From Podospora pseudoanserina (lineage: Eukaryota > Ascomycota > Sordariomycetes > Sordariales > Podosporaceae), in NCBI RefSeq assembly GCF_035222485.1, contig NW_026946671.1, positions 186,001 through 250,000 on the forward strand: a stretch of 64,000 bases of DNA, in the 5' to 3' direction. Position 1 is the stretch's first letter. Each line of letters opens with the position of its first letter. The notes beneath the pieces were generated by a model. It did not search any database, had not been told where the DNA came from, and saw only the letters and a list, made by a program, of their open reading frames with translations. Position numbers and translations under genes: made by a program. This document shows positions 34,715-46,637 of this stretch, one piece after another.

Positions 34715-37700
34715 ATGGCACGTGTAAAGGGTTACAGCAATGAGCCTCTCAACTTCAAGGAGCTCGCCGGTAAGTGTTACATGGTGGCAGGGACAAGGCT
34801 GATGAAAGTAAACAATACACATGCTGACCATTGAAATGCAGCCCAGCTAGTCCATTCAACGGCCACGCAGCGCAAAGAAGCTCTTGACAGTATGCCTCTC
34901 TCGCTCTGTCCTGCATTTATGTTTATGTATACTGATTACCCTGACATAGGTTTGTTGGAGTTTTTCAAGACGGCAGATAAAGGGGGGCCTCAGAGTCAGA
35001 AAGTGTAGGTCCCATACCTCAATCCACAGCATACCACAACTAATACAAAATTAGTAGTCCCTTTGATGACAAGTCGTACCACTCCATCTACGAAGCCCTC
35101 TTCCGATGCACAGTCTTGGAAAAGGCAAGCTACTTCACTTCCAAGAAATCAGCCAGAGCCAGTGCTACTGCCAATGCCAGACTCGAAAAGTGCGCCGAGG
35201 TCCTCAGGCTGGCTGTCCGCCATGGAGCTTCACGGATCAAGCGCAAAACAGCCAGAGCCATCATCGACCACATCACACAGGTGCTCCAGGGACCCGATGA
35301 TACCTACATCGCACCTCTGCTCAAAGATTATGCCAAGGCTTTGTGCACATTCCTTCAGAACTCAGCCAATGTCGAAAATCTCTCTGCCTTTTCAGGTGAG
35401 AGCTGGGATACTTGTGTCGACTTTTGTGTCGAAGCTCTCTCTCGCTATCTCGAGGTAGGTGGAAATGATAGCGGCTCTCGCGCCTCCCCGGCGCCAACTC
35501 TGAGAGCATCATCCGTCGGGCTTTCATCCCAGGGCGGAAACCAGATTGGTAGTCAGGTCGCTCTAGACTTTTTGTCATGCTTGAATTATCTGGTGGCTGC
35601 ACCAAATGCACCGGTACTACGACGGGCAGGGGAAATATCCCGAATCATTCTTCAGATTCTGCAACTTCGCCAGATGAAAATAGGGGAGCTGCACAAAGTG
35701 GCCTTTTCTGCCCTCAACAGAATCTTTACTCGCACCCAGACCGACGACATTGCTCTTTCAAAGAGGCTTGTCATGACTCTGACCCCTTTGCTCTCTCATT
35801 GGTGGCAGCCGCGAGCCTTATCCCGGGATGCAATGCTGAATAGTATTCGCGATGAGATGCTCAAGACCATCTATGCTTCTCATCTTTATCTGGAGAGCAT
35901 ACTTCGGGAGTCGACAGACGAGTCTTTTCTTCAAGATGTGGAAGAACTTATGGATGCTCTTTGGTCGGACTACTCGAGGAGAGAAGAACGCGCAAGGCTC
36001 CAGCTTGATGATATCACTTTTACTGGAATGCTCCTCCCATCCGATCATCCAACCACTGGCGTCTTCAGCCTTCGTCCGTACAATACAGGAGGCGAGCAAA
36101 ATTGGGCGCTTTTGGAGAATCTCGCCACCCTAGAGGCCATCTACGCCCGCAGCTCAAACAAGCCATTTTCGCAGCAAGAGCCCGAGAATGACCAGCCTCG
36201 CAAGAGGCGTCAAATGGTTAACACGTCAAACAGGCTCCATCAGAAACTCAATTCTCGGGATCCTGCAGTGCAGCTGACAGCATTACAACTCGTGCCTTTT
36301 CTGAGCCGCCAGAAGCTGCTTACTATCGAAGAAGCCACAGAGGCCATCACAGACTTGTCGAAATGTGTCACGGCGAAGCAAGGTGTCGTGGCATCGTGGG
36401 CGATGATCGCATGCTCCAGCCTCACCTCCCATGAAGTTTGTCGAGATGCCTCCCTGTCTCACACCTGGAAGCAGTTGTGGCAGCTTGGTGTGCGGTCTGT
36501 CAGCCTGGCACCAACCACACGTGCTGCCTCGGTCTTCTTGGACTCCGTGATCAAAGCGTCCCTGATCCCAAGACATGAGTTGGCCGGTGATGTGAACCAC
36601 ATGATCATAACCGCCGATATCAGCGGCCCTGCGATTCTGGTTGACTCTTCTCTCAAGTTGATGCTGAGCCTCCTGCGTCTACGCAATACCATGTCACCCA
36701 ATGCCAGCCAAGCTACGACCAGCCATGTCATCCGATGGGTTTTTGTCAAGTGGAATCCAGCTGAACTGACCTATGCCTCACTTCATTCGGTACACACGGC
36801 TCCGTTTGATCTGGCCAACCTCCTGAGAGGCTGCTTTGGGATGCCGGCTTTGAAGATGGGGGCTCCTCTCCGGCTCTTTGGGGGAGCGATTGTACAGTTC
36901 TGGAAGAAGCAAAGTCAAGCCTATCCGCTGATGCGGTATCTGCTGCTTCTTGAGGACGAAACAACATCAGCAACGACACTCATGGCTGAACCCGAGGATG
37001 TTATCCTGCCAGAGGAACAGCAAGAACAGACGGTCGACCCAACTGGGTCGCACACCGCGAAGCGCCTTATCCTCGAGCTACTGTATCCTAAACTGGAAGA
37101 ACTTCACCAGATCACCGAGTCGTGGCAGAAGCGCGGGTCGGATGGTGTTGCGCCAGTTGCGATATCTGCGGATCGGTTGCAGAGCATGATTCTTGCTTGT
37201 CTTGTTGGCGCCACCCTCCTTCCAGAACTAGTCAATCTCAACTCTTCCATGTCCAAAGATTTGGAGTCAACACTTTTTGAGGTCATTGACGGCGCCTTCC
37301 GAGCCATTCTCGCGGCTCCTCAAATCGATGAGTTCTTTGAGCTGGTGTTGACGACGGTGGTCCCGTTTATCCCGCCCTTTGTGGAAAGCCAGGTGGCAGC
37401 GCTCAGGAAGGAACAGTCTCACTTGTTGAAGCTGTACTCGAAGCTGTCGATTGCTCTTCAGGAAAAGGCTCAAAAGGAGGCTTTTGGACGGAGCATGGAT
37501 GCTATGGACATTGACGACGAGTTTGAGTCCCAGACGAGCCAGAGTTCGGCTGTGGCAAAGGGGAAGACGTTGGCGAGGAGGGATAGTCTTTTGTGTTGGA
37601 CCCCTGAGGCGTTTTATCTCGAGACGACGCTGAGGGTGCATTACCTGGAGATTATCAGGCAGGATGAGGGGGAACTGGGCCATGTACCTGAAGCGATGAT

Positions 37701-40700
37701 GGAGCAACTGCTGAGTTTGGAAAAGGAGCAGTTATTGACTTGTCGGGTGTTTATGAAGGAGTTGTTCTCTTGTGGGTGGATGGCGAGGTTGAAGACTGTG
37801 GTGAGGGTGTTTGAGACGGTTGGGGGAATTATTTCGGAGGATGAGTTTTCGTGCTGTGAGGTGGCGCTTTGCACGTGCATTGATGTGATGGATGGGTTTA
37901 TTTACTTTTGGACGGATCAGAAGTTGGAGGAGGCGATTGGGCGGATGGTGGGGGATCTGTATCATTACCTTGTCAAGAGCTCGCTGCCGAACAACTCGAT
38001 GAGTCCGGTTGTGCAGAGGGTGTTTAGTGGGCTGCTTTTTCATATACTGGAGGTGAGGTCGGGGTATGCGGGGGATCTGGGGTTGCCGAGCGCGAGGAGC
38101 ACGTTGTTGGGGGTGTGTCAGGAGGGGGGGATGGAGGTGAAGTATGAGATTGGGAAGGGGTTGCCGGGGGTGTTTGGGTTGTATGTGCTTAAGACGCACG
38201 ATGACATTTTCCTGGATGTGCTGGACAGCTTGCCTACCGATCCGTCGATGGAGGAGGGGATCGCGTATAGGTTGTTTGTGTTGGCGGAATTGGCGTGTAG
38301 GTGGCCGACGCTGTTGAGGAGGTGTATTTATCACATCTTTGAGACGCCGGGGAAGATTGTGAGGAGTGTGAGGTATGCGGGGTGGTGTTTGAGGAAGATA
38401 TCGAAGGAGTTGAAGTTGAGCGGGCCGGAGGAGCTGTTTCGGCTGTTTGCGCCGCAGCTGCTTTATACGTGGTTGGATGAGAACTCGATTGAGGATATCC
38501 CGTTTGAGATCTTTGGGTTCAAGAGCCTGCAGGATTTGCTGGCGGAGGGGCAGACGGAGGCGGCGGCGATTATGATTATGAGGGGGCAGGAGACTGAGGC
38601 GTTGGAGTTGGCCAAGATGCTGGGGTTGACGCTGCAGGAGCTGGTCAAAAGGAACTTTACAAAGATCATTGCGTATTGCATCGCGCACGATGTCAGTGTG
38701 CAGAGGGAGGAAGGGCAGATCACGGGGGAGAAGAGGCTGATCAAGATTCTTATTAAGGAAGGGTTTCTGGAGCAGATTCACCTCAATTTTGCCGACATTA
38801 TTGCAACGTTTTTTGAGACCTTCGACCAGGAGGATCCGGTCGAGAAGGCGTTTAGACGGAATGAAGGGCTTGGGTATGCGGCGGATATTATTGAGATGAT
38901 CAAGGAGTATGGCCATTTGCCTACGAAGCTTCCGCCGAATCAGCAACCGTGCTTTAGGGCGAAGTATCTCCCCATTGAGATGCTTCACCTTTTGAGCAGA
39001 ACGCCGTATGAGTTGGATCAGATTTGGACGCCGGCGTTGGTGGTGTTTATTGCTCGGAAGCTCCTCAACACCATTCACCCGGCCCTTGGCCCTCTTCACG
39101 CCTGCTCGGTTCTGCGCAAAATCAGAGTGTTGATCTGCCTTGCTGGTCCTACAGCACTTACCGCCTACCCGTTGGAGATGCTCCTGCACTCCATCCGGGC
39201 CTTCGTCGTCGACCCCGAGTGCGCAGACGATGCGCTGGGCATCACGCAGTACCTCATCATCAAAGGCTCTGACCACCTCAGCAAAACCCCATCTTTCTTC
39301 GCGGGCTATGCGCTCTCGTCCCTGGCCGACCTGAGGGTATTTTTGGAATCCTCCCAGTCGAGCACAACTCAGGAGTCCCAGTTCCGAGCCACAAAGTCGA
39401 AAGCCCAGGTGTTTCATGATTGGTTTGGGAAGTATCTCAAGGGGTATGAGAGCAAGATTCTAAAGGAGAACCCTGAGCATCTCAAAGCTTTCAGGGCGAT
39501 CACTCAGTCGGCAGCGGAGATCAGAGTCATGGGCAACGCAGAGAGGGGAACGAATGAGAGTAACTTGCTCATGGAGATCCTCAAAGATTGGGACAGGGCT
39601 GAGAGCGAGGGTGATGAGCTGCTAAATGAACCTGCTCGTGGTGTTGCCTTGAGGATGCTGTGTGGGCAGTTTGGACCTGCGCCGAAGGAGAGGGGGTTGG
39701 ATGTTATTGGGGAGGATGAGGAGGCTGTCAAGTATAAGGGGGTGGTTTGGAAGAGTTGTATGGAGGAGGGAGGGATGGGGTTGAGTGGCGAGTACTTGGC
39801 CTGGGCGGGGAGGGTGATTGGGCGTGGGTTTGCCGCTAGTGGGGAAGTTCCTGGGGGGCTGTTGAAGGAGAGCAGACTGGAGGAGTACAAGACGTTGATT
39901 TGTAAAGCGGGTGGGAAAGAACTAGGGAGTTCAGAGGAGGGGTTGCTGAATCTGATGGAGCAGTTGACTGTCAGCGGGAATTGTTTGACTGCTGGGCTGG
40001 CGGAGGCAGCGCTGAGGACTGTGTTCAGTGACGCGGCTGCTGATAACTTCCAGGAGCTTGTGGCAGCTTGCCAGCGGAGTTTGAGTGAAGCTCTGGCGGA
40101 TAGTTTGGATTGGGAGCCGTTCCGGACGCCGCAGTCGGATCTGGTCAAGGTGGAGAAGGTAAGGGAGCAGGAGGTGTTTAGTGGGGCGAAGTTGGGAGAG
40201 GCGGACTGGGCGAGAAAGTTGACGACGTTGTTGGCGCAGGCGGTGCCGGATGATGTTACGCTGAGAGTGCTGCCCCCGATATTGACCAAAGTCAAGGGGT
40301 TTGCGGAGCAGGCTTTTCCGTTTGTGGTGCACTTGGTGCTGAGCTATCAGCTGGATAAACAGCAGGGGGTGAAGAGGCAGCTTTCGGAGGTGATGAAGGA
40401 ATGGTTGAAGAACGAGGAAGGGGGGGCGAGGGAGAATGTGAAGTTGTTGCTCAACACGATTCTGTACCTGAGGACGCAGCCACTTGCCGGGGAGGCTTCC
40501 ATTGCAGATCGGGGGCATTGGTTGGAGGTTAATCTGACGAGTGCGGCTGCTGCTGCGACGAGGTGTGGAATGTTCAAGGTTGCGTTGCTGTTTGCGGAAC
40601 TGGCTTCGAGCGAGGAGTCGAGGGCGTCGAGGAGGTCATCGGCGATTAGGGAGGTGGAGGATTCAAGCGAAATTTTGTTGGATATCTTTGAGAATATTGA

Positions 40701-43700
40701 TGATCCGGATGCGTACTACGGGCTGGCACAGGATGCTTCGCTGAGTACGGTGTTGGCCAGGTTGGAGTATGAGAATGATGGTGGGAAGAGTCTTGCTTTC
40801 AGGGGGGCGCAGTATGACAGTCATTTGAGGAGTCGAGATGCTGCCTCGAAACAGGATGGGCAGGCGCTTATCAAGGCGTTGAGTAGTTTGGGTCTGGCCG
40901 GGTTGTCGAACTCGTTGTTGCAGACGCAACAGAGTCTGGATGAGTCTTCTAACTCGCTGGATAGCACTTTTACGACGGCGAGGAGGCTGGAAATCTGGAA
41001 TTTGCCAGCGCCGGCGACAAATGATAATTGGGCGGTGACGGTGTATAGAGCGTATCAGAGTATGCACCAGGCTTCGGATATTGAGGCTGTCAGGGGTGTT
41101 GTTCATGATGGGCTTCGGGGGACCATCAAGCACTTGACCAGCAAGAGTCTCAATACGACGAGCATGAGGCACCAGCTGGGTGTGCTGGCTGCTTTGGCGG
41201 AACTAGATGATGTTCTCAGTATCACTGACCCGGCTGAGATGAAGAGGGGACTTCAGATGTTTGAGACGAGGTCGAAGTGGATGATGAGCGGACGGTATGA
41301 GGACGTCAGTCAGATCCTGTCTTGTCGGGAGACGACATTGAGTATGTGGAGCCAGCATCACAAACTGAGAGCGGCAACTATCCCACCAGCAGATGCCCGG
41401 TTTGCTCAGATTAAAGGACTGCTGCTGTCGTCTGATATCTTCCGTTTCCACCGACAGCACCAAGAGACGTTGAATTTGTCAACCACACTCACCGATCTGA
41501 TCCAGCCAAGCGAGACTATGGGGCTCAATGTGGATGCAGCTATTCGGATGGAGGCGGCGAATTCACTGTGGGATCAGGGGGAGATGATTTCTTCCATTAG
41601 GATGCTGCAAGCTATTGACAAGGACTCGTCGTTGAAGAAGCAGACGATTCCTGTCAGTCGATCGGATTTGTTGGCCAAGATTGGGTTTCAGGTCTCGGTT
41701 GCTAGGCTGGAGAGCCCGGATAGCACACAGAAGAAGTATCTTGAGCCGGCGCTGAAGGAGCTCAGGGGCAAGAATGAAGGCAAGGAGGCTGGACAGGTGT
41801 TTCACCAGTTTGCCATGTTTTGTGATGAGCAGCTCCAGAACCCGGATAGTTTGGAGGATTTGGCACGGCTGCAGAACCTCAAAAAGGGCAAGAGTGATGA
41901 GGTTGAGCAGCTGAAGCAGTTGATTTCAAGCTCGAGGGACTCGCAGACGAAGAGCAGGTACTCGAGTCACTTGGCGAAGGCTCGGCAGTGGCTCGATTTG
42001 GATCAGCAGGAGTTGAGAAGGGTTGAGCAGTCGAGGACTGAGTTTGTGAAGCTCAGTTTGGAGAACTATCTGCTATCTTTGGCCGCTTCGGATGAGCATA
42101 ACAACGATGCGCTGCGGTTCACGGCTCTTTGGCTGGAGAGGTCGGAGGAGGATGCTACCAATGAGGCGGTCAAGAGGTACATTGGCAAGGTCCCGACTCG
42201 AAAGTTTGCGCCGTTGATGAACCAGCTTTCGTCTCGGGTACAGGATCAGAAGACTCTCTTCCAGAATGTGCTTATTGATCTCATTTATCGGATCTGTGTT
42301 GATCATCCCTATCACGGGATGTATCAGATCTGGTCTGGGGCGAGGACAAAGGTCAATAAGGACGACGATGTTGCGGTTTCCCGGCAAAAGGCGACGGATA
42401 GAGTTGCTAAGGCACTTACCAGGGCCGAGGCGGTGTCTGCCATCTGGCCGGCGATTGACCAGACAAGCAGGGTGTACCATATGCTCGCCATGGATCGGGA
42501 CACGAACAGGTTCAAGCAAGGTTCCAAAATTGCCATCAAGGACTCTCAGCATGGGCCCAGCTTCCTCACGACGTTGTCAAAGTATAAGATTCCGCCGCCG
42601 ACCATGCAGATGGAGCTGTCGCCTACGTGTGATTACGGCCATATCCCAATGATTGTCAAGTTTGATCCTTATATGGCTATTGCTTCTGGTGTGAGCGCGC
42701 CAAAGATTCTGACGGCGATTGGGTCGGATGGGAGACGGTACAAACAATTGGTCAAGGGGGGTAATGATGACTTGCGTCAGGATGCTATCATGGAGCAGGT
42801 TTTTGCTGCCGTGTCGGAGTTGCTTAAACTTCATCGTACCACCCGCCAACGAAACCTCGGCATTAGGACATACAAGGTTTTGCCGCTGACGTCCAGTTCG
42901 GGGTTGATTGAGTTTGTCTCGAATACTATACCTCTGCATGAGTATCTCATGCCCGCTCACGAGAAGTACTACCCCAAGGACCTCAAGGGGTCGCAATGCA
43001 GGAAGGAGATCTCGACGGCGCAGACAAAGACTACTGAGCACAGGATTGCGGTTTACCGCAGGGTCACGGAGAAGTTCCACCCGGTGATGAGGTACTTTTT
43101 TATTGAGTATTTCCCCGACCCTGACGAGTGGTTCCACAAGCGCACCGCCTATACGAGAACCACGGCGGCGATTTCCATGCTGGGCCATGTGTTGGGGTTG
43201 GGTGACAGACATGGGCACAACATCCTCCTCGACACCAAGACTGGCGAGGTAGTCCACATTGATCTGGGCGTGGCGTTTGAAATGGGAAGAGTCCTGCCAG
43301 TCCCGGAACTGGTGCCGTTTAGGTTGACGAGGGACATTGTCGACGGGATGGGAATCACCAAGACCGAGGGTGTGTTTAGGAGGTGCTGCGAGTTTACGCT
43401 TGATGCGCTGAGGGAGGAGGCGGGGAGTATACAGACTGTTTTGGATTCGCTGAGGTTCGACACGTTGTATCAGTGGAGCATTAGCCCGGTGAGGATGGCC
43501 AAGCTGCAGCAGAATGCGAGGGAGGAGGATGATGGGGAGAATGAGGAGAACGAGGAGGCGGGGGGGGAGAAGAAGGGGGTCAAGGGGAACGTGAACGAGC
43601 CCAGCGAGGCGGATAGGGCGATTGAGGTTGTCAAGAAGAAGCTGAGCAAGACGTTGAGCGTGATGGCGACGGTGAATGATTTGATTGAGAAGGCGGGGAG

Positions 43701-43749
43701 TGTGGGGAATTTGGCGGTTTTGTATTCGGGGTGGGCTGCTTATGCTTGA
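34715..43749 (+). CDS. tel1: TEL1, ATM-family PI3K-related protein kinase
   Basis: Four exons (34715-34769, 34842-34889, 34950-35004, 35055-43749), 2950 residues. TEL1 senses DNA double-strand breaks and maintains telomeres. The N-terminal TAN motif region (AAQLVHSTATQRKEALDSLL) is split over the three short first exons. A HEAT-repeat solenoid fills most of the chain, then the FAT region, then the kinase. Kinase features are the ATP-site Lys about 2619 with NDDLRQD, catalytic loop GLGDRHGHNILLD near 2768, metal-binding HIDLGVAFE, and the activation segment with PFRLTRDIVDGMG. The FATC tail closes the protein (NDLIEKAGSVGNLAVLYSGW). The AVLYSGWAAYA end favours ATM/Tel1 over ATR/Mec1. The exon 4 start could be 35055 or three codon-preserving bases later. 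An AATAAA lies at 43881. Confidence 0.95.
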
Positions 43750-44214
43750 GGAACATATGAAAATGGAAATAAGGGGGCATCTTGGTTGATTTTCTGGATT
43801 GATATTTTGGGCTTGGTATGAGGCGCAAATGATTAGGTTGATGTACCTATGTAATGAGAATGCAGACACGGCCAAAGATGAATAAAGCTGTGGTAATTAT
43901 CTTGATATTTCTGCTGTTTGCTTTCGAAGGCATGGTGACTCTCAAATGATAGAGGTCAACCGCCTACACTAGACTGTATGAAAGTTATCCGAAGAACGAA
44001 TTTGCACCCGAAGTATGTAAAACATCCCTATCCACTCGTGTCTCACTTCCAAATCACCGCGATGATCCACCTATTATCACTTCTGCAGCTATATCTCAAG
44101 CCAACCGAGAAAAAGATCCACAACATCTCAGCCATTGTCACTTTCGCAACTATCACCAAGAATGTCCTTCCCACCAGATCATCTTCAACAACACACCGCA
44201 CTTCCCCCCTCCTC
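43750..44214. other. Convergent intergenic region with TEL1 polyadenylation signal
   Basis: 3' flanks of TEL1 and AOS1. An AATAAA hexamer at 43881-43886, about 130 bases past the TEL1 stop, is a good polyadenylation signal. No gene is seen. Confidence 0.5.
43881..43886 (+). terminator. AATAAA polyadenylation signal, TEL1
   Basis: A perfect AATAAA hexamer lies about 130 bases after the TEL1 stop on the same strand. Confidence 0.5.
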
Positions 44215-45549
44215 TCAATTCAAATCAATAACCTCCTCACTCCCCATCTGCTGCTGCTGCTGTTGCTGTTGCTGTTGCTGCCCCCCACTAATAGGCAACA
44301 ACCCCCTCCCCAACTCCCCCTCGGTCGGATGTAACGCATACACCCCCGCCTCCGACCTCTCCCCATCAAACACCACAAAGTTCTGAATCGGCTGCTGCGT
44401 CCTCCCAAGCACATTAATCACATCCTGCGCCAGCTGCCCCCCCAACACCGCCGCCACAGGCGAGACCTCCCCCCCAATATTCTGCAAAAATGCCCTCAAC
44501 GTCTCACTCCTCAGCGTCTCAGCCGGCAGCCCAAGCGCCTTGTGCTGCTCCCCGCACAAAATCGTAAACTGCGCCAGTTGCGCCTTATCATTCGGGTTGG
44601 GCCGAATGCCAAACTGCGATTCAAACTCCCAGAGCCCTCGCAGACAAGACAAAATAGGGGTGACCACTTTTTTGCGGCGGGGGGATTTGAGAATTTCCGC
44701 TGGGAGGGGGGAGGAACTAGCCAGTAGCCATGTTGAAAAGAGTTCTCGTTTTGTGACGTTTTCGACTTTGGGGTCGTTGGGGTCGGGGCTGGAGGAGATG
44801 ATTGATCTTGTGGGGGATTCCGGTCCTACCACGGTGGGGACGTTGGAGATGGATCTTGAGATGATGAAGTCGTGCTCGATGAGGTCCGAGAACAAGAACC
44901 CGTACATCCCGTGAGAGCCGGCCGCGTAGAATTTGCGGTTGTTGAGGCGGGTGGCTGTGTTGATTAGGTTTAGGGTGGGAGCGTCGAGGTCAGTGGCGAT
45001 GATGATGTCAAAGGCGGAGAAGTAGGAAGGGGGTTTGAGGCGGATGTCGAGGGTGTCGATGTTAATACTAACGCGGGGGTTAAGGCGTTGAATGTTGGTT
45101 GAGGCGGCGATGGCGCGGTTGGTGCCGACTGGGGAGCGGTCAGAGGGGAGGAAGAATTGGGAGGTGAGGTCGGAGGGTAGGACGGGGGAGTGGTCGCAGA
45201 GGGTCAGGGAGTTGATGCCGGCTAGGACGAGGTTTTTGGCGATTTCGTTGGCGAGGGCTTTCATTGTTATGAGGAGGATGTTGGCGTTGCGGATGGATTC
45301 TTGGGCTTTGAGACCCCAGAGGCGGATTTGTCGGTCGTAGAGGGCGATTTCATCTGGGATGGGGGTTAGTAATTGTAAGATGTGATGGGAGAGAGGTGAG
45401 AACTTACCTGCGCTGATGCCATTTGATATGGTCGAGGTGGGTGCTGGAACAGATCCATTGGTGTTCTCTTGCATCACAGGAACCGTGAGATTCTGGGTGT
45501 TCCCAGTGCCATTGGGGTTGCCGGCTGGTTCGGAGGTTGGAGCCTCCAT
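44215..45549 (-). CDS. aos1: SUMO-activating enzyme E1 subunit Aos1 (SAE1)
   Basis: Two exons (45549-45408 and 45353-44215), 426 residues. With Uba2 it forms the heterodimeric E1 that activates SUMO in the nucleus. After a disordered N-terminus comes the ThiF/E1 fold: DEIALYDRQIRLWGLKAQESIRNA, the helix and loop KNLVLAGINSLTLCD, then FFLPSDRSPVGTNRA and FDIIIATDLD. The tail LGGQLAQDVINVLG completes the adenylation half; the catalytic Cys domain is absent, as expected for Aos1. The 54-nt intron is stop-free and in phase, so retention would add 18 residues. The C-terminus has about ten Gln residues, then EEVIDLN, which resembles a SUMO-interacting motif. Confidence 0.93.
   Translation of the reverse strand: MEAPTSEPAGNPNGTGNTQNLTVPVMQENTNGSVPAPTSTISNGISAGKFSPLSHHILQLLTPIPDEIALYDRQIRLWGLKAQESIRNANILLITMKALANEIAKNLVLAGINSLTLCDHSPVLPSDLTSQFFLPSDRSPVGTNRAIAASTNIQRLNPRVSINIDTLDIRLKPPSYFSAFDIIIATDLDAPTLNLINTATRLNNRKFYAAGSHGMYGFLFSDLIEHDFIISRSISNVPTVVGPESPTRSIISSSPDPNDPKVENVTKRELFSTWLLASSSPLPAEILKSPRRKKVVTPILSCLRGLWEFESQFGIRPNPNDKAQLAQFTILCGEQHKALGLPAETLRSETLRAFLQNIGGEVSPVAAVLGGQLAQDVINVLGRTQQPIQNFVVFDGERSEAGVYALHPTEGELGRGLLPISGGQQQQQQQQQQQMGSEEVIDLN
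44249..44281. repeat. CTG/TTG repeat coding for poly-glutamine in Aos1
   Basis: A run of CTG and TTG triplets on the plus strand reads CAG/CAA (Gln) in the Aos1 frame near the C-terminus, giving about ten or eleven Gln. Confidence 0.85.
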
Positions 45550-46637
45550 CGTGGCCAGTCCTCAAGTGAGTTTCTCGAGCTCGTCGAGTCGATAATTGAG
45601 GTTGGAGATGATGGTGCAAGAAAAGAATCGAAATGAGAAGCCGCAGAGAGTCAAGGAAAGTCTGGAGTAAAAACCCCCAACGCCAGCTCCAAGTCAAAGG
45701 AATGACGATCGACCACTCCTGAGAGAGTGAGAGAGGTGTTGGTGTGTGTGTCTGTGTGTGAGGTTGAACGTGACAGTTCGCGTGGCTGCAGGTTGTGTTG
45801 ATCACTCCAGGCAAACGGTGCAGCCTTGTGGACCAACCAGAGACGGAAGGAGGGAAGGGGTTCCTGATAAGCTCGGGCTCCCGTTTCTTGTGATTATCTT
45901 GCTCTTGTTTCTTGTTTCTTGTTTCTTGTTTCCCTGTGTCGCCAATTTGCAAAGTGTTTCTCGTCTGTACTGCCGTCTTCCGTAATCCCTAGTCAAGAGA
46001 TGGTTTTAACGATGTTCCCGGGATTCATGGGGACGATGCACGGCTGCGATGCCAGTGTGGCTTGGCGTGACGCGGGTTTAATAAGTACTTTTGTGCCCAT
46101 ACAAAGAAGTGTGAAGTTGCAGGTACATGCTACCAATTAGCCATTCATTCTCTCAAACCCCGCCATTTTGGACTGGACAAGCTAAAGAAGTGAACGGGCC
46201 CTTTGCTGTCGCCTCCCACCAAAAAGGCCCCAAGATGCCCGTTTCCTGACGTCCACACAGCATCCACTGCACTTCTTCTGTGCTTCATGTGTCCACTTGA
46301 CCCTGCGGATTGAACCTCTTACTCTTTTGCTCCTTTTCTCTCTGCAACAACCCAGCTCGACTCTCTTCTGCTGTTTTCATACCAAGGCCGACCCTCGACT
46401 CTCTACTGCTGCTGTTTTCATAGCGTGCTTTGCGACAGTCATATCACGCTTCTCGCTGCGGTCATCAGTGCCTGTGCCTTTGTCGCTTTTCATGGTGAGT
46501 GTTGCCTCCAACATAACCCCCCCAGTCACCCTCGCCCCTCCTGGCCCTCTGTTTGGGCGCCTGGCCGCCTGCTCGATTGCCTGGGAGCCTGCATATCCAA
46601 AACTGCCCAACAGCCTTGTTCGAGTCTTTCAGGGCAG
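45550..46637. other. Divergent promoter region, AOS1 and unknown gene
   Basis: About 1.1 kb between divergent start codons. It includes a short TTTCTTG repeat near 45905-45930 and a likely leader intron of the downstream gene (listed separately). No other gene is recognised. Confidence 0.4.
46495..46632 (+). other. Probable 5' UTR intron of the downstream gene
   Basis: GTGAGT donor at 46495 and TTTCAG acceptor ending at 46632 bracket 138 bases; the acceptor is five bases before the chosen ATG at 46638. Upstream in-frame sequence does not look coding. Confidence 0.5.

Noticed and set aside
37732-39417. 561-codon open frame on the minus strand
   Set aside because: It lies antisense inside TEL1, is Arg/His/Pro/Gln-rich with no family features, and reflects the G-rich codon use of TEL1.
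42577-43875. 432-codon open frame on the minus strand
   Set aside because: Antisense to the TEL1 kinase and FATC region, whose motifs are unmistakable on the plus strand.
46425-46637. N-terminal extension of the 593-residue protein
   Set aside because: The frame is open but a strong GTGAGT...TTTCAG intron spans it and the composition is not protein-like.
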